The notes under the pieces were generated by a model. It was not told the origin of the DNA. It saw only the letters and a program-made list of their open reading frames with translations, and made no database searches. 64,000 nucleotides of DNA, taken from positions 1-64,000 of the forward strand of contig NZ_JAIEPC010000016.1 in NCBI RefSeq assembly GCF_019749955.1, read 5' to 3'. The position numbers were made by a program, and so were the translations under genes. The first letter of the stretch is position 1; the number at the start of each line of letters is the position of its first letter. Shown here piece after piece: positions 43,378 to 52,956 of the stretch. Source of the DNA: Sphingomonas sp. (GTDB taxonomy: Bacteria; Pseudomonadota; Alphaproteobacteria; Sphingomonadales; Sphingomonadaceae).

Positions 43378-43389
43378 ATAGCATGCTAT
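43378..43389. promoter_or_regulatory. Perfect palindrome upstream of the MarR-GNAT gene
   Basis: ATAGCATGCTAT is a perfect 12-base dyad, 31 bases before the start codon. A related half site, TATAGC, lies at 43365-43370. Size and place fit a MarR-family autorepression site. Confidence 0.5.
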
Positions 43390-43445
43390 GGGAATTCAAG
43401 CGGGGGATGCCGGGGAGGTGGCGACCGTTACTGAGCGACTCCCCA

Positions 43446-43531
43446 CCCGTTCGTTTCGAGCGAAGTCGAGAAACAAGCCCCGGGCGACGTCGCTTGTGGC
43501 CTGTTTCTCGACTGCGCTCGAAACGAACGGT
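43446..43531. repeat. REP-type palindromic doublet (family A)
   Basis: CCCGTTCGTTTCGAGCGAAG and CTCGACTGCGCTCGAAACGA, with AACGG at the end. Sits between the MarR-GNAT operator region and the end of manC. Confidence 0.85.
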
Positions 43532-43558
43532 GGAAGGTGGAAGGTGGAAGGAGTTAGG

Positions 43559-44614
43559 TTACTTCTTCATCGCCTCCAGCAGCCGCTTCACCTCTTGCGA
43601 TCGCCCCCTCGGCAGGATCAGCACGTCGTTGCCGCTCGCGACCACAATCAGGTCCGATACGCCGACCATCGCGATGCGGATGCCGTCTGACCGGACGAGG
43701 CAATCGACGGTGTCGAGCGTCACGACATCGCCCTTGCAGCTGTTGCCGTGGCCATCGCAGTCGCTGAGCGCGTGCAGCGCGTCCCAACAACCGACGTCGC
43801 TCCACCCCATGTCGACCGGCACGCAGGCGACGCGGTCGGCCTTTTCCATCACCGCATAATCGATCGAATCGGCAGGGCTGGCGGCGAAGGCATCGGCGTC
43901 GGGATAAAGGCGCGTGCCGTCACGTCGCGCGCGGCTCATCGCCTGCTGCGTCGCGATCAGCATTTCGGGGGCGTGCTGGCCGAGCGCGGCGAGGTACATG
44001 TCGGCGCGGAACAGGAAGATGCCGCCGTTCCAATAATGCCCGCCCGCCGCGAGCATCGCCTGCGCGCGGTCGAGCGGCGGCTTTTCAACGAAGCTTTGGA
44101 CGCGGTGGACGCCGGGCGCGATCGCGTCACCGACATGGATATAGCCATAGCCGGTCTCGGGCGCGGTCGGCTGGATGCCGAAAGTGACCAGCCAGCCTTC
44201 GCGCACCATTGGCAGCGCGCGTTCGATCGCGGCGTGGAAGGCGGGCACATCGTCGATGACATGGTCGGAGGGCATGACGAGGATGGGGTCGGCGCCGCCC
44301 CCCGCCGCAATCGCCGCGAGCGCAATCGCCGGGGCGGTGTTGCGCCCCATCGGCTCAAGGATCAGCGCCTGCGCGCCAGCTTCGATGCTCGCAAGCTGTG
44401 CCTCGACCAGATCGGCGTGAAAGGCATTGGCGACGACGATGGGTGCCGCGAACCGCGGATGCGCGGCGGTGCGCTGTGCGGTCAGTTGCAGCATCGTCTC
44501 GTCGGCGGTCAGCGGCAGCATCTGCTTGGGCATTTCGGGCCGCGACATCGGCCATAGCCGCGTGCCCGATCCGCCCGACAGGATGATGGGGATGATCGGT
44601 GCGGGCGTCGTCAT
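43559..44614 (-). CDS. manC: Mannose-1-phosphate guanylyltransferase
   Basis: Makes GDP-mannose from GTP and mannose-1-phosphate for polysaccharide synthesis. 351 residues, so only the nucleotidyltransferase domain plus a short beta-helix; the fused isomerase domain of long ManC proteins is absent. Motifs: ILSGGSGTRLWPMSRPEMPKQ (signature and pyrophosphorylase Lys), EPMGRNTAPAIALAA, VMPSDHVI, FVEKP and MGWSDVGCWDALH. ATG 44614 is preferred to a longer frame. Divergent from the sugar transferase gene. Confidence 0.93.
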   Translation of the reverse strand: MTTPAPIIPIILSGGSGTRLWPMSRPEMPKQMLPLTADETMLQLTAQRTAAHPRFAAPIVVANAFHADLVEAQLASIEAGAQALILEPMGRNTAPAIALAAIAAGGGADPILVMPSDHVIDDVPAFHAAIERALPMVREGWLVTFGIQPTAPETGYGYIHVGDAIAPGVHRVQSFVEKPPLDRAQAMLAAGGHYWNGGIFLFRADMYLAALGQHAPEMLIATQQAMSRARRDGTRLYPDADAFAASPADSIDYAVMEKADRVACVPVDMGWSDVGCWDALHALSDCDGHGNSCKGDVVTLDTVDCLVRSDGIRIAMVGVSDLIVVASGNDVLILPRGRSQEVKRLLEAMKK

Positions 44615-44771
44615 GAATGTTCTCCTAGGCCCGGACCCCTTAGCGGCATCGGCGCCAAAGGAAAACGCGCCACGCCCCAAAGCGCCGCGCCGATGCACCG
44701 CAATTTTTTCGCGACGCGGTGGGCAACGTGTCGGATTTGTTTACACCTGTCGCGCTAGACCCGGAGCTGCG

Positions 44772-46160
44772 ATGATCAGGCTCTTCAAACATTATGTGCC
44801 GAATGCCGTGCTGCTGCTCGGCCTGTTCGATCTGATTGTGCTGGGTGTTGCCGCCGAGCTCGGTTGGGTGCTGCGCGCGGGGCAGATCGGCATGATGGTC
44901 GATCCGATCGTGACGCGCTTGCCGCAGCTCGGCATTTTTATCATCTCGCTTGAAACCGCGATGATCGCGGTCGGCGTCTATGGCCCCGGCGCGCTTCAGT
45001 CGATTCGCTTTGCCACCGCGCGGCTGATCGTCGCGGTGTCGCTCGGTGTGATCGTGCAAGCGACGATTTTCTTCCTGGTCCCCGACCTGACCTTCTGGCG
45101 ATCGAACCTGCTTTACGCGATGGGTTTTTCGATCCTCGGGCTGATTGGCTTGCGCATCCTGCTCGGCAAGACGCTCGGCAGCCAGGCGTTCAAGCGGCGG
45201 ATTGTGGTGCTGGGTGCGGGCACGCGCGCGCAGCGGTTGAAGACGCTCGCCCAACGCCCGGGATCGGCATTCGTCGTCGTCGGCTATGTGTCGATGTCGG
45301 AAGCCAATCGGGTGATCCCCGAAGCGATTGCGCGCGACGCGATCTATAACCTCGCCGACCATGTCGTGCTGTTGAACGCCAGCGAAGTGGTGCTCGCGCT
45401 CGAAGAACGCCGCAACGCGTTGCCGCTCAAGGACCTGCTGCGGATCAAGACGACGGGCGTGCACGTCAACGAAATCTCGACCTTCCTCGAACGCGAAACC
45501 GGCCGCGTCGATCTCGACAGCGTCAATCCGAGCTGGCTGATTTTCTCCGATGGCTTTTCGAGCGGGCGGATGTTGTCGAGCGCGTTCAAGCGGCTGTTCG
45601 ACATTGCCGCGAGCCTGGTGCTGCTCGCGCTGACCTTGCCGCTCATCATCGTCACCGCGATGATCGTGAAGGCCGAGAGCAAGGGGCCGGCCTTTTACCG
45701 CCAGCGCCGCGTCGGACTCTACGGCGTCGGGTTTGACATCATCAAGCTGCGATCGATGCGGCAGGACGCCGAAGTCGCGGGCAAGGCCGTGTGGGCCGAA
45801 AAGGATGATCCGCGCATCACCCGTGTTGGCCGCTTCATCCGCAAAGTCCGCATCGACGAACTGCCGCAGGCGTGGAGCGTGCTGAAAGGCGAAATGAGCT
45901 TCGTCGGCCCGCGCCCCGAGCGCCCGCAATTCGTCGACGATCTCGAACAAAAGCTGCCCTATTATGCCGAGCGGCATATGGTGAAGCCGGGGATCACCGG
46001 CTGGGCGCAGATCAACTATCCCTATGGCGCGTCGATCGAGGACAGCCGCCAGAAGCTCGAATATGACCTGTACTATGCGAAGAACTACTCGCCCTTCCTC
46101 GATATCCTGATCCTGCTCCAGACGATCCGGGTCGTGCTCTGGCCGGAGGGTGCGCGGTGA
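44772..46160 (+). CDS. Polyprenyl-phosphate sugar-1-phosphate transferase (EpsB-type)
   Basis: 462 residues. Four to five N-terminal membrane helices, a CoA-binding/Rossmann-like cytosolic domain (RRIVVLGAGTRAQRLKTLA), then one membrane helix and the catalytic bacterial sugar-transferase domain with FYRQRRVGLYGVGFDIIKLRSM, DPRITRVGRFIRKVRIDELPQ and SFVGPRPERPQFV. It starts polysaccharide repeat units on undecaprenyl phosphate. The form and its position before prsK are those of the exosortase-linked exopolysaccharide system. GTGA-type overlap with prsK. Confidence 0.93.
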   Translation: MIRLFKHYVPNAVLLLGLFDLIVLGVAAELGWVLRAGQIGMMVDPIVTRLPQLGIFIISLETAMIAVGVYGPGALQSIRFATARLIVAVSLGVIVQATIFFLVPDLTFWRSNLLYAMGFSILGLIGLRILLGKTLGSQAFKRRIVVLGAGTRAQRLKTLAQRPGSAFVVVGYVSMSEANRVIPEAIARDAIYNLADHVVLLNASEVVLALEERRNALPLKDLLRIKTTGVHVNEISTFLERETGRVDLDSVNPSWLIFSDGFSSGRMLSSAFKRLFDIAASLVLLALTLPLIIVTAMIVKAESKGPAFYRQRRVGLYGVGFDIIKLRSMRQDAEVAGKAVWAEKDDPRITRVGRFIRKVRIDELPQAWSVLKGEMSFVGPRPERPQFVDDLEQKLPYYAERHMVKPGITGWAQINYPYGASIEDSRQKLEYDLYYAKNYSPFLDILILLQTIRVVLWPEGAR

Positions 46161-48196
46161 TCCTGTGGGGGCATGCGCTGGCGGCGTTGCTGTTCGGGCT
46201 GCTCGCATTGTCGCAGATCAGGCATGCGGCTGCGGCTTTGCCACGGCTCACTTTCGTGCTCGCGCTCGGCGCGACCGCGCTGTGGGCGCTGGCGGTGGCG
46301 GGGATCGGCAGCGTTGATCTGACCGCGAACCTGCTTGAGGCTTTGCGCGATCTTGGCTGGCTGGGCTTCATGTTCGCGCTGGTGCGCCGTGACGGGCGCG
46401 CGCCCGAACGTGCGGCGATCCAGATCATCTACGGCGTCGTCGCGACGATCGTTTTGGCGAGCGGGATGCTGGCGATTGCCACTGCCGCGCTGCCGCCCGC
46501 CGACGCGCCCGTGCTGATGGCCGCGCGCGTGGTGTTGCAGATGATGGTGGCGGTCAGCGCGCTGGTGCTGATCAATCACCTTTACGCCGCCGTCGCTCCG
46601 GGCGCGCGGGGTGGCATCCGGCTGGTGGTGGTCGCGCTCGCGGCGATGTGGTCGGTCGATCTGGTGCTGTTCGCGACGGCTTATGCCAGCGCGGGCTGGC
46701 CGGTCGGGCTGGTGGCGATGCGCGGGCTCGCACTCGCGCTGCTGGCCCCGGTGTTTGCGCTGGCGGTGCATCGCAACGGCGACTGGACGCTGCAATTGTC
46801 GCGCACCGTGGCCTATCAGTCGCTGTCGCTGGCGGCGATTGCGCTTTACGTGATCGCGATGGGCATGGCGACGAGCTTGCTCGCGACGATCGGCGGGCCA
46901 TCGGCGCGGATTGTGCAGACGGCGTTTGTGTTCGGCACCACTGCGGCGCTGTTCGCGATCCTGTCGACGCCGTGGCTGCGCGCGTGGACGCGGGTGAAGC
47001 TCGCCAAGCATTTGTTCGCGCACCGTTACGATTATCGCCAGGAATGGCTGCGCTTCACTGATACGCTCGGCAAGCCGGGTGAGGATGCCGCCCCGCTCGA
47101 GACGCGCATCGTCAAGGCGGTCGCCGACCTGACCGATTCGACCGCCGGGCTGTTGCTGGTGCGCGATGGCGTCGGGCTGGGGCAGGGTGCGTCGTGGCAC
47201 TGGGACGGCGACAGTTTCGCCACCGATGGCGAGCTGCCGCGCTATCTGGAAGCGACTGGGCGGATCATCGCGCTCGACGCCGTCCGCAACGATGCCGCGA
47301 GCCTTGAGGAAGCGCGCGCGGTGCCGAGCTGGATGGTCGACCGTGCCGATGCCTGGGTGCTGCTGCCATTGCTCCATTTCGGCAAGCTGACCGGCGCCAT
47401 CCTGCTCGCACGCCCGCCGATCGACCGCGCCCCCGACTGGGAGGATTTCGACTTGCTGCATCTCGCGGGGCGGCAGGTCGCGAGCTATCTCGCTGAAGCG
47501 CGCGCGCAACAGGCGCTGGCGGAGGCGCAGCGCTTCGACGAATTCAACCGCCGCTTCGCCTTCATCATGCACGACATCAAGAATCTGGTGAGCCAGTTGA
47601 GCCTGGTCGCGCGCAATGCCGAGCGTCACGCCGACAATCCCGATTTCCGCGCCGACATGATCGCGACGCTGCAGGATTCGGCGGCGCGGATGAACGATCT
47701 GCTCGCACGCCTCTCGCAGCATCACCAGACGCGCTCCGAAGCGATCGAGAATATTGATCTGGCGGCGCTGGTTGCGCGGGTGGCGGGGCGGCGCAGCGCG
47801 CAGCATCCGATCGTCACGGGCGGGGCGCGCGATGCGGTGGCCGCCGCCGATCCGGCGCGGCTCGAACAGATTCTCGACCATCTGCTGCAAAATGCCATCG
47901 AGGCGAGCCCGCCTGCCGATCCGGTTGCGCTGGTGGTCGGTGCCGATGGCGACAGCGTGCATGTCGATGTGGTCGATCACGGCGCGGGCATGAGTCCGGC
48001 GTTCGTGCGCGACCGGCTGTTCAAGCCATTTGTGTCGTCGAAAGTCGGCGGCTTTGGGCTGGGCGCGTTCGAAGCGCGCCAATTGGCCGAGGCGATGGGC
48101 GGTAGCGTCGAGGTGGCGAGTCGCGAGGGCGAGGGGACGCGCTTTCGCGTGAGCCTGCCCGCCGTTGTCGTCCCCGTGCTGGGAGCGGCGGCATGA
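46157..48196 (+). CDS. prsK: PrsK-type membrane histidine kinase
   Basis: 679 residues from GTG 46157. Eight to nine hydrophobic helices fill about 1-280, then a GAF-like domain (300-450). The kinase core has FAFIMHDIKNLVSQLSLVARN (H box), DHLLQNAIEASPPADP (N box), DHGAGMSPAFVRDRLFKPF and KVGGFGLGAFEARQLAEAMGG (G boxes). This architecture matches the exosortase/PEP-CTERM-associated kinase PrsK, partner of the sigma-54 activator PrsR encoded next with a 4-base overlap. Confidence 0.93.
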   Translation: MILWGHALAALLFGLLALSQIRHAAAALPRLTFVLALGATALWALAVAGIGSVDLTANLLEALRDLGWLGFMFALVRRDGRAPERAAIQIIYGVVATIVLASGMLAIATAALPPADAPVLMAARVVLQMMVAVSALVLINHLYAAVAPGARGGIRLVVVALAAMWSVDLVLFATAYASAGWPVGLVAMRGLALALLAPVFALAVHRNGDWTLQLSRTVAYQSLSLAAIALYVIAMGMATSLLATIGGPSARIVQTAFVFGTTAALFAILSTPWLRAWTRVKLAKHLFAHRYDYRQEWLRFTDTLGKPGEDAAPLETRIVKAVADLTDSTAGLLLVRDGVGLGQGASWHWDGDSFATDGELPRYLEATGRIIALDAVRNDAASLEEARAVPSWMVDRADAWVLLPLLHFGKLTGAILLARPPIDRAPDWEDFDLLHLAGRQVASYLAEARAQQALAEAQRFDEFNRRFAFIMHDIKNLVSQLSLVARNAERHADNPDFRADMIATLQDSAARMNDLLARLSQHHQTRSEAIENIDLAALVARVAGRRSAQHPIVTGGARDAVAAADPARLEQILDHLLQNAIEASPPADPVALVVGADGDSVHVDVVDHGAGMSPAFVRDRLFKPFVSSKVGGFGLGAFEARQLAEAMGGSVEVASREGEGTRFRVSLPAVVVPVLGAAA

Positions 48197-49542
48197 CGAT
48201 GAAGAAACTGCTGATCGTCGAGGATGACCTGGGTCTCCAGCGCCAATTGCGCTGGGCCTATGAAGGCTATGAAGTGCTTGCCGCTGCCGACCGCACGACG
48301 GCAATCGACTTGCTGCGTGCCGAAGAGCCCGATGTGGTGACGCTTGATCTTGGCCTGCCGCCCGATCCCGACGGGGTGAGCGAAGGCTTTGCGACGCTCG
48401 CCGAAATCCTCCGACTGAAGCCCGACACCAAGGTGATCGTCGCCTCGGGCCACGGCGCGCGCGAGAGCGCGCTGCGGGCGATCGGCGAAGGCGCGTGGGA
48501 TTTCTATCAAAAGCCGATCGATATCGACGCGCTCGGCATGATCGTGTCGCGGGCTTTTCATGTTCATGCGCTCGAGGCCGAGAATCGGCGGCTGGCGGCA
48601 CAAGCTGGCGGGGCGGTCGGGCTGGGCGGGATTATTTCGGCGAGTGCCGAGATGCTGAAGGTGACGCGCACGATCGAGCGCGTTGCCGCAGCGGACGTGT
48701 CGGTGATGCTGCTCGGTGCGAGCGGCACCGGCAAGGAATTGCTTGCGCGCGGGCTGCATGAGGCGTCGCCCCGGCGCAAAGGCGCGTTCGTCGCGATCAA
48801 TTGCGCGGCGATCCCTGAGACGCTGCTCGAAAGCGAGCTGTTCGGGCATGAGAAAGGCGCGTTCACCGGCGCGATCAAGACCACCGAAGGCAAGATCGAA
48901 CAGGCGCAAGGGGGGACTTTGTTCCTCGACGAGGTCGGCGACATTCCGCTGCCGCTTCAGGTCAAGCTGCTGCGCTTTCTGCAGGAGCGGGTGATCGAGC
49001 GGATCGGCGGGCGCAAGACGATCCCCGTCGACACGCGCATCGTCTGCGCGACGCATCAGGATGTCGATACGATGATCGCCGACGGGCGGTTCCGCGATGA
49101 TCTTTACTATCGGCTGGCCGAGATTGTCGTGCGCATCCCCTCGCTTGCCGAACGACCGGGCGACGCGGTGCTGCTCGCGCGGCATTTTGTCGCGAAACAC
49201 GCCAAGGCGATGCATTCCGCCGTGACCGGCCTGTCGCCCGATGCTTGTGCCGCGATCGACGGGTGGAGCTGGCCGGGCAATGTCCGCGAGCTGGAAAACC
49301 GCGTGAAGCGCGCGGTGATCATGGCCGAGGGCAAGCTGGTCGCCGCTGCCGATCTCGACCTGCCGGGAGCGGCGGGCGCGCAGCCGATCAATTTGAAAGC
49401 GATCCGCGAAGCCGCCGATCGCGCCGCGATCAGCAATGCGCTGGCGCGCGCCGATGGCAATATCAGCAACACCGCAAAGCTGCTCGGGATCAGCCGTCCG
49501 ACGCTTTACGACCTCTTGAAGAGCTATGACCTCCATGCTTAA
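48193..49542 (+). CDS. prsR: PrsR-type sigma-54 response regulator
   Basis: 449 residues: receiver domain (1-125, phosphoacceptor Asp in [14 protein letters not shown]), AAA+ sigma-54 activator domain with [18 protein letters not shown] (Walker A), [16 protein letters not shown] (GAFTGA loop) and [14 protein letters not shown] (Walker B), and a Fis-type HTH at the end ([20 protein letters not shown]). Activates sigma-54 promoters of exosortase-target genes after phosphorylation by PrsK. Its targets were not found in the window. Confidence 0.95.
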   Translation: MTMKKLLIVEDDLGLQRQLRWAYEGYEVLAAADRTTAIDLLRAEEPDVVTLDLGLPPDPDGVSEGFATLAEILRLKPDTKVIVASGHGARESALRAIGEGAWDFYQKPIDIDALGMIVSRAFHVHALEAENRRLAAQAGGAVGLGGIISASAEMLKVTRTIERVAAADVSVMLLGASGTGKELLARGLHEASPRRKGAFVAINCAAIPETLLESELFGHEKGAFTGAIKTTEGKIEQAQGGTLFLDEVGDIPLPLQVKLLRFLQERVIERIGGRKTIPVDTRIVCATHQDVDTMIADGRFRDDLYYRLAEIVVRIPSLAERPGDAVLLARHFVAKHAKAMHSAVTGLSPDACAAIDGWSWPGNVRELENRVKRAVIMAEGKLVAAADLDLPGAAGAQPINLKAIREAADRAAISNALARADGNISNTAKLLGISRPTLYDLLKSYDLHA

Positions 49543-51601
49543 GATATTTGGGCGTAAGTTCTTGGTTCTGGGCGGCGTGGGTGGCCTTGTCGCAACGCTC
49601 GGTGCGGGGGCGCTGTGGATGGCGCGTGCGCCCGCCGCCGATGCCGCGCAGGCGAAGCATCAGCTCGCCGTCAGCCTGACGTTGCTCGAGCGCGGCAATG
49701 CGACGGCGGCGCGGAGCTGGGCGCTGAAGGCGACGCGGAACGACCCCAAATGGGGGCTGGCGCAGGCCGTGCTTGCGCGGACTTATCTTGCGCTGGGCGA
49801 GGGGCTGGCGGCGCAGGCCGCACTCGGGCGCGCCAAGGATGCGGGCTTCGACACGGCCCGCACGCATCAATTACAGGCCGAAGCGCTGCTGCTGCAGGGC
49901 TTGCCCGAACGCGCGCTGAAGGAAGCCCGCAAAGCCCCGCCGCGCTATGGCCGCTATGCACTGCGCATCGCCGCGCGCGCGCTGGCGGCGCAGGGCGATT
50001 TGCCGAGCGCGCAATTGCTGCTCGGCGCGGTGCTCGCCGATCAGGATGGCAGGGATGCCAATGCCTGGGTCGATCTCGGCCGCGTGCGCCAGCAGACCGG
50101 CGATGTCGGCGGCGCGATTGATGCCGCCACGCGCGCGCTCTCGCTCGACCGCCGCAATGTCGATGCGCTGACCTTGCGCGGGGAACTGGTGCGCGGGCAA
50201 TATGGGCTGGTCGCAGCGCTGCCGTGGTTTGAGGATGCGCTGAAGATCGATCCGTGGCGCTATGGCACGTTGATCGATTATGCCGCGACCCTGGGCGATG
50301 CCGGGCGCTATGGCGACATGCTGCGCGCCAGCCGCCGCGCGCTCGCCGTGCGGCCGGGCAGCGCCGATGCGCTCTATCTGCAAGCGGTGATGGCCGCGCG
50401 CGCGGGCAACGACGATCTCGCGCGCGCGCTGCTCCAGCGCACGGGCGGCGCGCTCGACGGGCGCCCGGGGCCGCTGCTGCTCGCGGGCATGATCGATTAC
50501 GCCAATGGCGGCTATCAGCAAGCGGTCGAGAAATGGCGCGCGGTGGTGCGTGCAGCACCGATGAACCTCGTCGCGCGCCGATTGCTCGGCGCGGCGCTGC
50601 TCGACGGCGGCGATCCCAAAGGCGCGATCGAGGCACTGCGCCCGGTGGCTTTGCGCAGCGATGCCGACAGCTACACGCTGCAACTCGTCGGGCGCGCGTT
50701 CGAAGCGACCGGCGAGCGCGACTGGGCGGTGCGCTTCCTCGATCGCTCTGCGATTCCGGTGCAGGCGGCGGCGCTGCAATTCGGCACCGATGATGATCTG
50801 GGGATGCTGGCGCAAGCCGTCGACGATGCGCCGGGATCGCCGGTCGCGCGCGTCAATCTGGTGCGGGCTTTGCTGTACAAGGGGATGACGGGCGAGGCGC
50901 TCGATCAGGCCAAGACGATCGTGCGGGCTTATCCGGGTGTGCCGCAGGCGCATCTGGTGCTCGGCGATACGCTGATGACCTTGAAGCGCTTCGACGAGGC
51001 CGCGAGCGCCTATGCCCGCGCCGCCAATCTGCGCTTTGATGAAGCAACGATGCTGCGCTCGGTCGAGGCGCTTGAGGCGAGCGGCAAGCGCGACAAGGCG
51101 GCAGTGGTGGTGGCGCTGTTCCTCGCGCAGAACCCGGGCAATGTCGCCGCGCGACGGCTGAGCGCGCACTGGCAAATCGCCAGCGCGCAATGGGACGCGG
51201 CGATCGACACGCTCGAAGGCCTGCGCGCCGACATCGGCAACCGCGATGCCGCGCTGCTGGCGGAGCTGGCGCTGGCTTATGCCGGCGCGGGCGAGGAGAA
51301 AGCGGCGGAACTTTACGCGGCGGCGGCCTATGATCTCGCGCCGCTCAACCCTGCGGTGGTCGATGCTTACGGCTGGGTCGCCTATCAGGCGGGCGGGACC
51401 GATCAGGCGGTCGAACTGCTGCGCAAAGCAGTGGCGATTGCGCCGGGGCATGGCGGCTTGCGCTGGCATCTGGCGCAGGCGCTGGCCGAGGCAGGCGATG
51501 CGGGCGCGGCGAAAGCGAACATCGCCGCAGCGCTCGCCGATCCGGGGTTTGCGGATCGGGTGCCGGCGAAGGCACTGGCGGTCGCGCTCGCGAAGGGGTG
51601 A
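49526..51601 (+). CDS. prsT: PrsT-type TPR-repeat protein
   Basis: 691 residues: one N-terminal membrane helix or signal (FLVLGGVGGLVATLGAGALW), then repeated helical hairpins of TPR type across the remainder (for example NAWVDLGRVRQQTGDVGGAIDAATRAL and PQAHLVLGDTLMTLKRFDEAASAYARAANL). Corresponds to the PEP-CTERM system lipoprotein/TPR protein PrsT by place and length; no lipobox Cys is evident here. ATG 49526 lies inside prsR (17-base overlap) and has GAAGAG upstream. Confidence 0.9.
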   Translation: MTSMLKIFGRKFLVLGGVGGLVATLGAGALWMARAPAADAAQAKHQLAVSLTLLERGNATAARSWALKATRNDPKWGLAQAVLARTYLALGEGLAAQAALGRAKDAGFDTARTHQLQAEALLLQGLPERALKEARKAPPRYGRYALRIAARALAAQGDLPSAQLLLGAVLADQDGRDANAWVDLGRVRQQTGDVGGAIDAATRALSLDRRNVDALTLRGELVRGQYGLVAALPWFEDALKIDPWRYGTLIDYAATLGDAGRYGDMLRASRRALAVRPGSADALYLQAVMAARAGNDDLARALLQRTGGALDGRPGPLLLAGMIDYANGGYQQAVEKWRAVVRAAPMNLVARRLLGAALLDGGDPKGAIEALRPVALRSDADSYTLQLVGRAFEATGERDWAVRFLDRSAIPVQAAALQFGTDDDLGMLAQAVDDAPGSPVARVNLVRALLYKGMTGEALDQAKTIVRAYPGVPQAHLVLGDTLMTLKRFDEAASAYARAANLRFDEATMLRSVEALEASGKRDKAAVVVALFLAQNPGNVAARRLSAHWQIASAQWDAAIDTLEGLRADIGNRDAALLAELALAYAGAGEEKAAELYAAAAYDLAPLNPAVVDAYGWVAYQAGGTDQAVELLRKAVAIAPGHGGLRWHLAQALAEAGDAGAAKANIAAALADPGFADRVPAKALAVALAKG

Positions 51602-51643
51602 AGGTCCCGAACGAAAGACCGCGCCCTACCCCCATTTGCGAAG

Positions 51644-51720
51644 GTTTGCGGCCGCAAACTCAGGCGGATCTGCCTCAAATCGTGCGCCAGCCAGGCTTGG
51701 CTTTGCTGGCGCGCCGTAAC
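51644..51720. other. Cluster of three dyads between prsT and the HTH gene
   Basis: GTTTGCGGCCGCAAAC (51644-51659) is a perfect 16-base palindrome. AGGCGGATCTGCCT (51662-51675) is near-perfect. GCGCCAGC and GCTGGCGC then pair around about 12 bases (about 51691-51718). No T-run follows. They could serve termination of prsT or be protein-binding sites for the downstream gene. Confidence 0.5.
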
Positions 51721-51788
51721 GGGATCGAGGGATAGGGTACCAGACAGCGGGAGTTGGTATTGGCCCTTAAATCGTTACGTTAGCCGTC

Positions 51789-52895
51789 ATGAAGATGGAC
51801 GCGATAGACGAGAGCATGCGGGCAGCGATCCTGCGCCTGACGACAGCCGAACGGGAATGCCTCCAGCGCTGTCTGAACCATCAGACTGCCAAGCAAATGG
51901 CCATCGATCTCGGTATCTCTCCTCACGCTGTCGAGAAGCGGTTGAAAATGGCCCGCGCCAAGCTGGGCCTGTCCTCATCGCTTGAAGCGGCGAAGCTCGT
52001 GGAGTCGTTGGAGCGGTGCGGTCGGCTGGGACCCGGCTCGTCGGACCTTCCGCCGGATCATGCAAGGGTCGAAGCGGGCGGCTCCGAAGCCGCCCCGCGC
52101 AAGGAGACCACGTGGATCACGCAGCGGCACCCTTATCTGGTCTCGGGAGCAATGCTCATGAGCATACTTGCAGCAATAGCCTTGACGATTTTGGTTCAAT
52201 CATCCGGCGCCAGTGAGGGGCAGGCAAGCCCGTTGGCAGGAGCCCCGTCTGCATCGTCACCGGCGCCCAGCGCGGTGCCGACTGCCGGCACCGAGGCAGC
52301 CTTGCGGCGCCTTGTCGCTGGTTTGGCGAGCGGTTCGCCCGACTATGACAAGCTGTCTCCGCGGTTCGCCGAAGTCGTCCGTGGGGATTTGCCCATGACT
52401 CACGCCCTGTTCAAATCGCTCGGCGCGCTGAAGTCGATGACGTTTCGCGGGCGGGGCGCCATGGGCGACGACGCCTATAATCTGGTGTTCGCCAACGGCG
52501 AGGTGTTGATGTCGGCCGCGCTCGACGCTGAAGGCAGGATGCTGGGCGGCATTCTCCAGCCGGGGTTCAAAGCCGCTGCCGGCGTGGTGCCGACTGCCGG
52601 CACCGAGGCTGCCTTGCGGCACCTTGTCGCGGGGCTCGCGAGCGGCGCGCCCGACTATGGCAAGCTGTCTCCGGGGTTCGCCGAAGTCGTGCGTGGGGAT
52701 TTGCCCATGACCCATCCCCTGTTCAAATCGCTGGGCGCGCTGAAGTCGGTGACGTTTCGCGGGCGTGGCCCGAGGGGCGACGACGCTTATAATCTGGTGT
52801 TCGCCAAGGGCGAGGTGTTGATGTCGGCGGCGCTCGACGCTGAAGGCAGGATGCTCGGCGGCATTCTCCAGCCGGGGAGGCCGCCGGAGCGGTGA
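51789..52895 (+). CDS. Membrane-tethered LuxR-type HTH protein with duplicated C-terminal domain
   Basis: 368 residues. The N-terminal 70 form a GerE/LuxR HTH (LTTAERECLQRCLNHQTAKQ; MAIDLGISPHAVEKRLKMA), then a charged linker, one membrane helix (GAMLMSILAAIALTILVQSS, about 117-136) and two almost identical 93-residue repeats (VPTAGTEAALR ... MLGGILQPG). The repeats differ at about ten residues and are encoded by a 312-base tandem duplication. Their sequence (LFKSLGALKSVTFRGRG) recalls an accessory domain seen after some hydrolases. A periplasmic sensor linked to a cytoplasmic DNA-binding head is a reasonable inference. Confidence 0.85.
   Translation: MKMDAIDESMRAAILRLTTAERECLQRCLNHQTAKQMAIDLGISPHAVEKRLKMARAKLGLSSSLEAAKLVESLERCGRLGPGSSDLPPDHARVEAGGSEAAPRKETTWITQRHPYLVSGAMLMSILAAIALTILVQSSGASEGQASPLAGAPSASSPAPSAVPTAGTEAALRRLVAGLASGSPDYDKLSPRFAEVVRGDLPMTHALFKSLGALKSMTFRGRGAMGDDAYNLVFANGEVLMSAALDAEGRMLGGILQPGFKAAAGVVPTAGTEAALRHLVAGLASGAPDYGKLSPGFAEVVRGDLPMTHPLFKSLGALKSVTFRGRGPRGDDAYNLVFAKGEVLMSAALDAEGRMLGGILQPGRPPER
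52274..52878 (+). repeat. 312-base tandem duplication within the HTH gene
   Basis: Unit 1 is 52274-52585, unit 2 is 52586-52878 (last part truncated). Each starts GGTGCCGACTGCCGGCACCG and ends near GGCATTCTCCAGCCGGGG. The high identity at DNA level implies a recent event. Confidence 0.9.
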
Positions 52896-52956
52896 CGGCG
52901 GGGGGCGGCGGTTCTGGCGAAGGGATGCGCGCCGGGCGCGCCTTGCTCCCCCAACC

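Noticed and set aside
44615..44771. Sigma-54 (-24/-12) promoter between manC and the sugar transferase gene
   Set aside because: No GG-N10-GC pair with proper context found on either strand.
46085..48601. Long minus-strand ORF of 838 residues opposite prsK
   Set aside because: Arg/His-rich shadow frame, typical of high-GC antisense; prsK has all kinase motifs.
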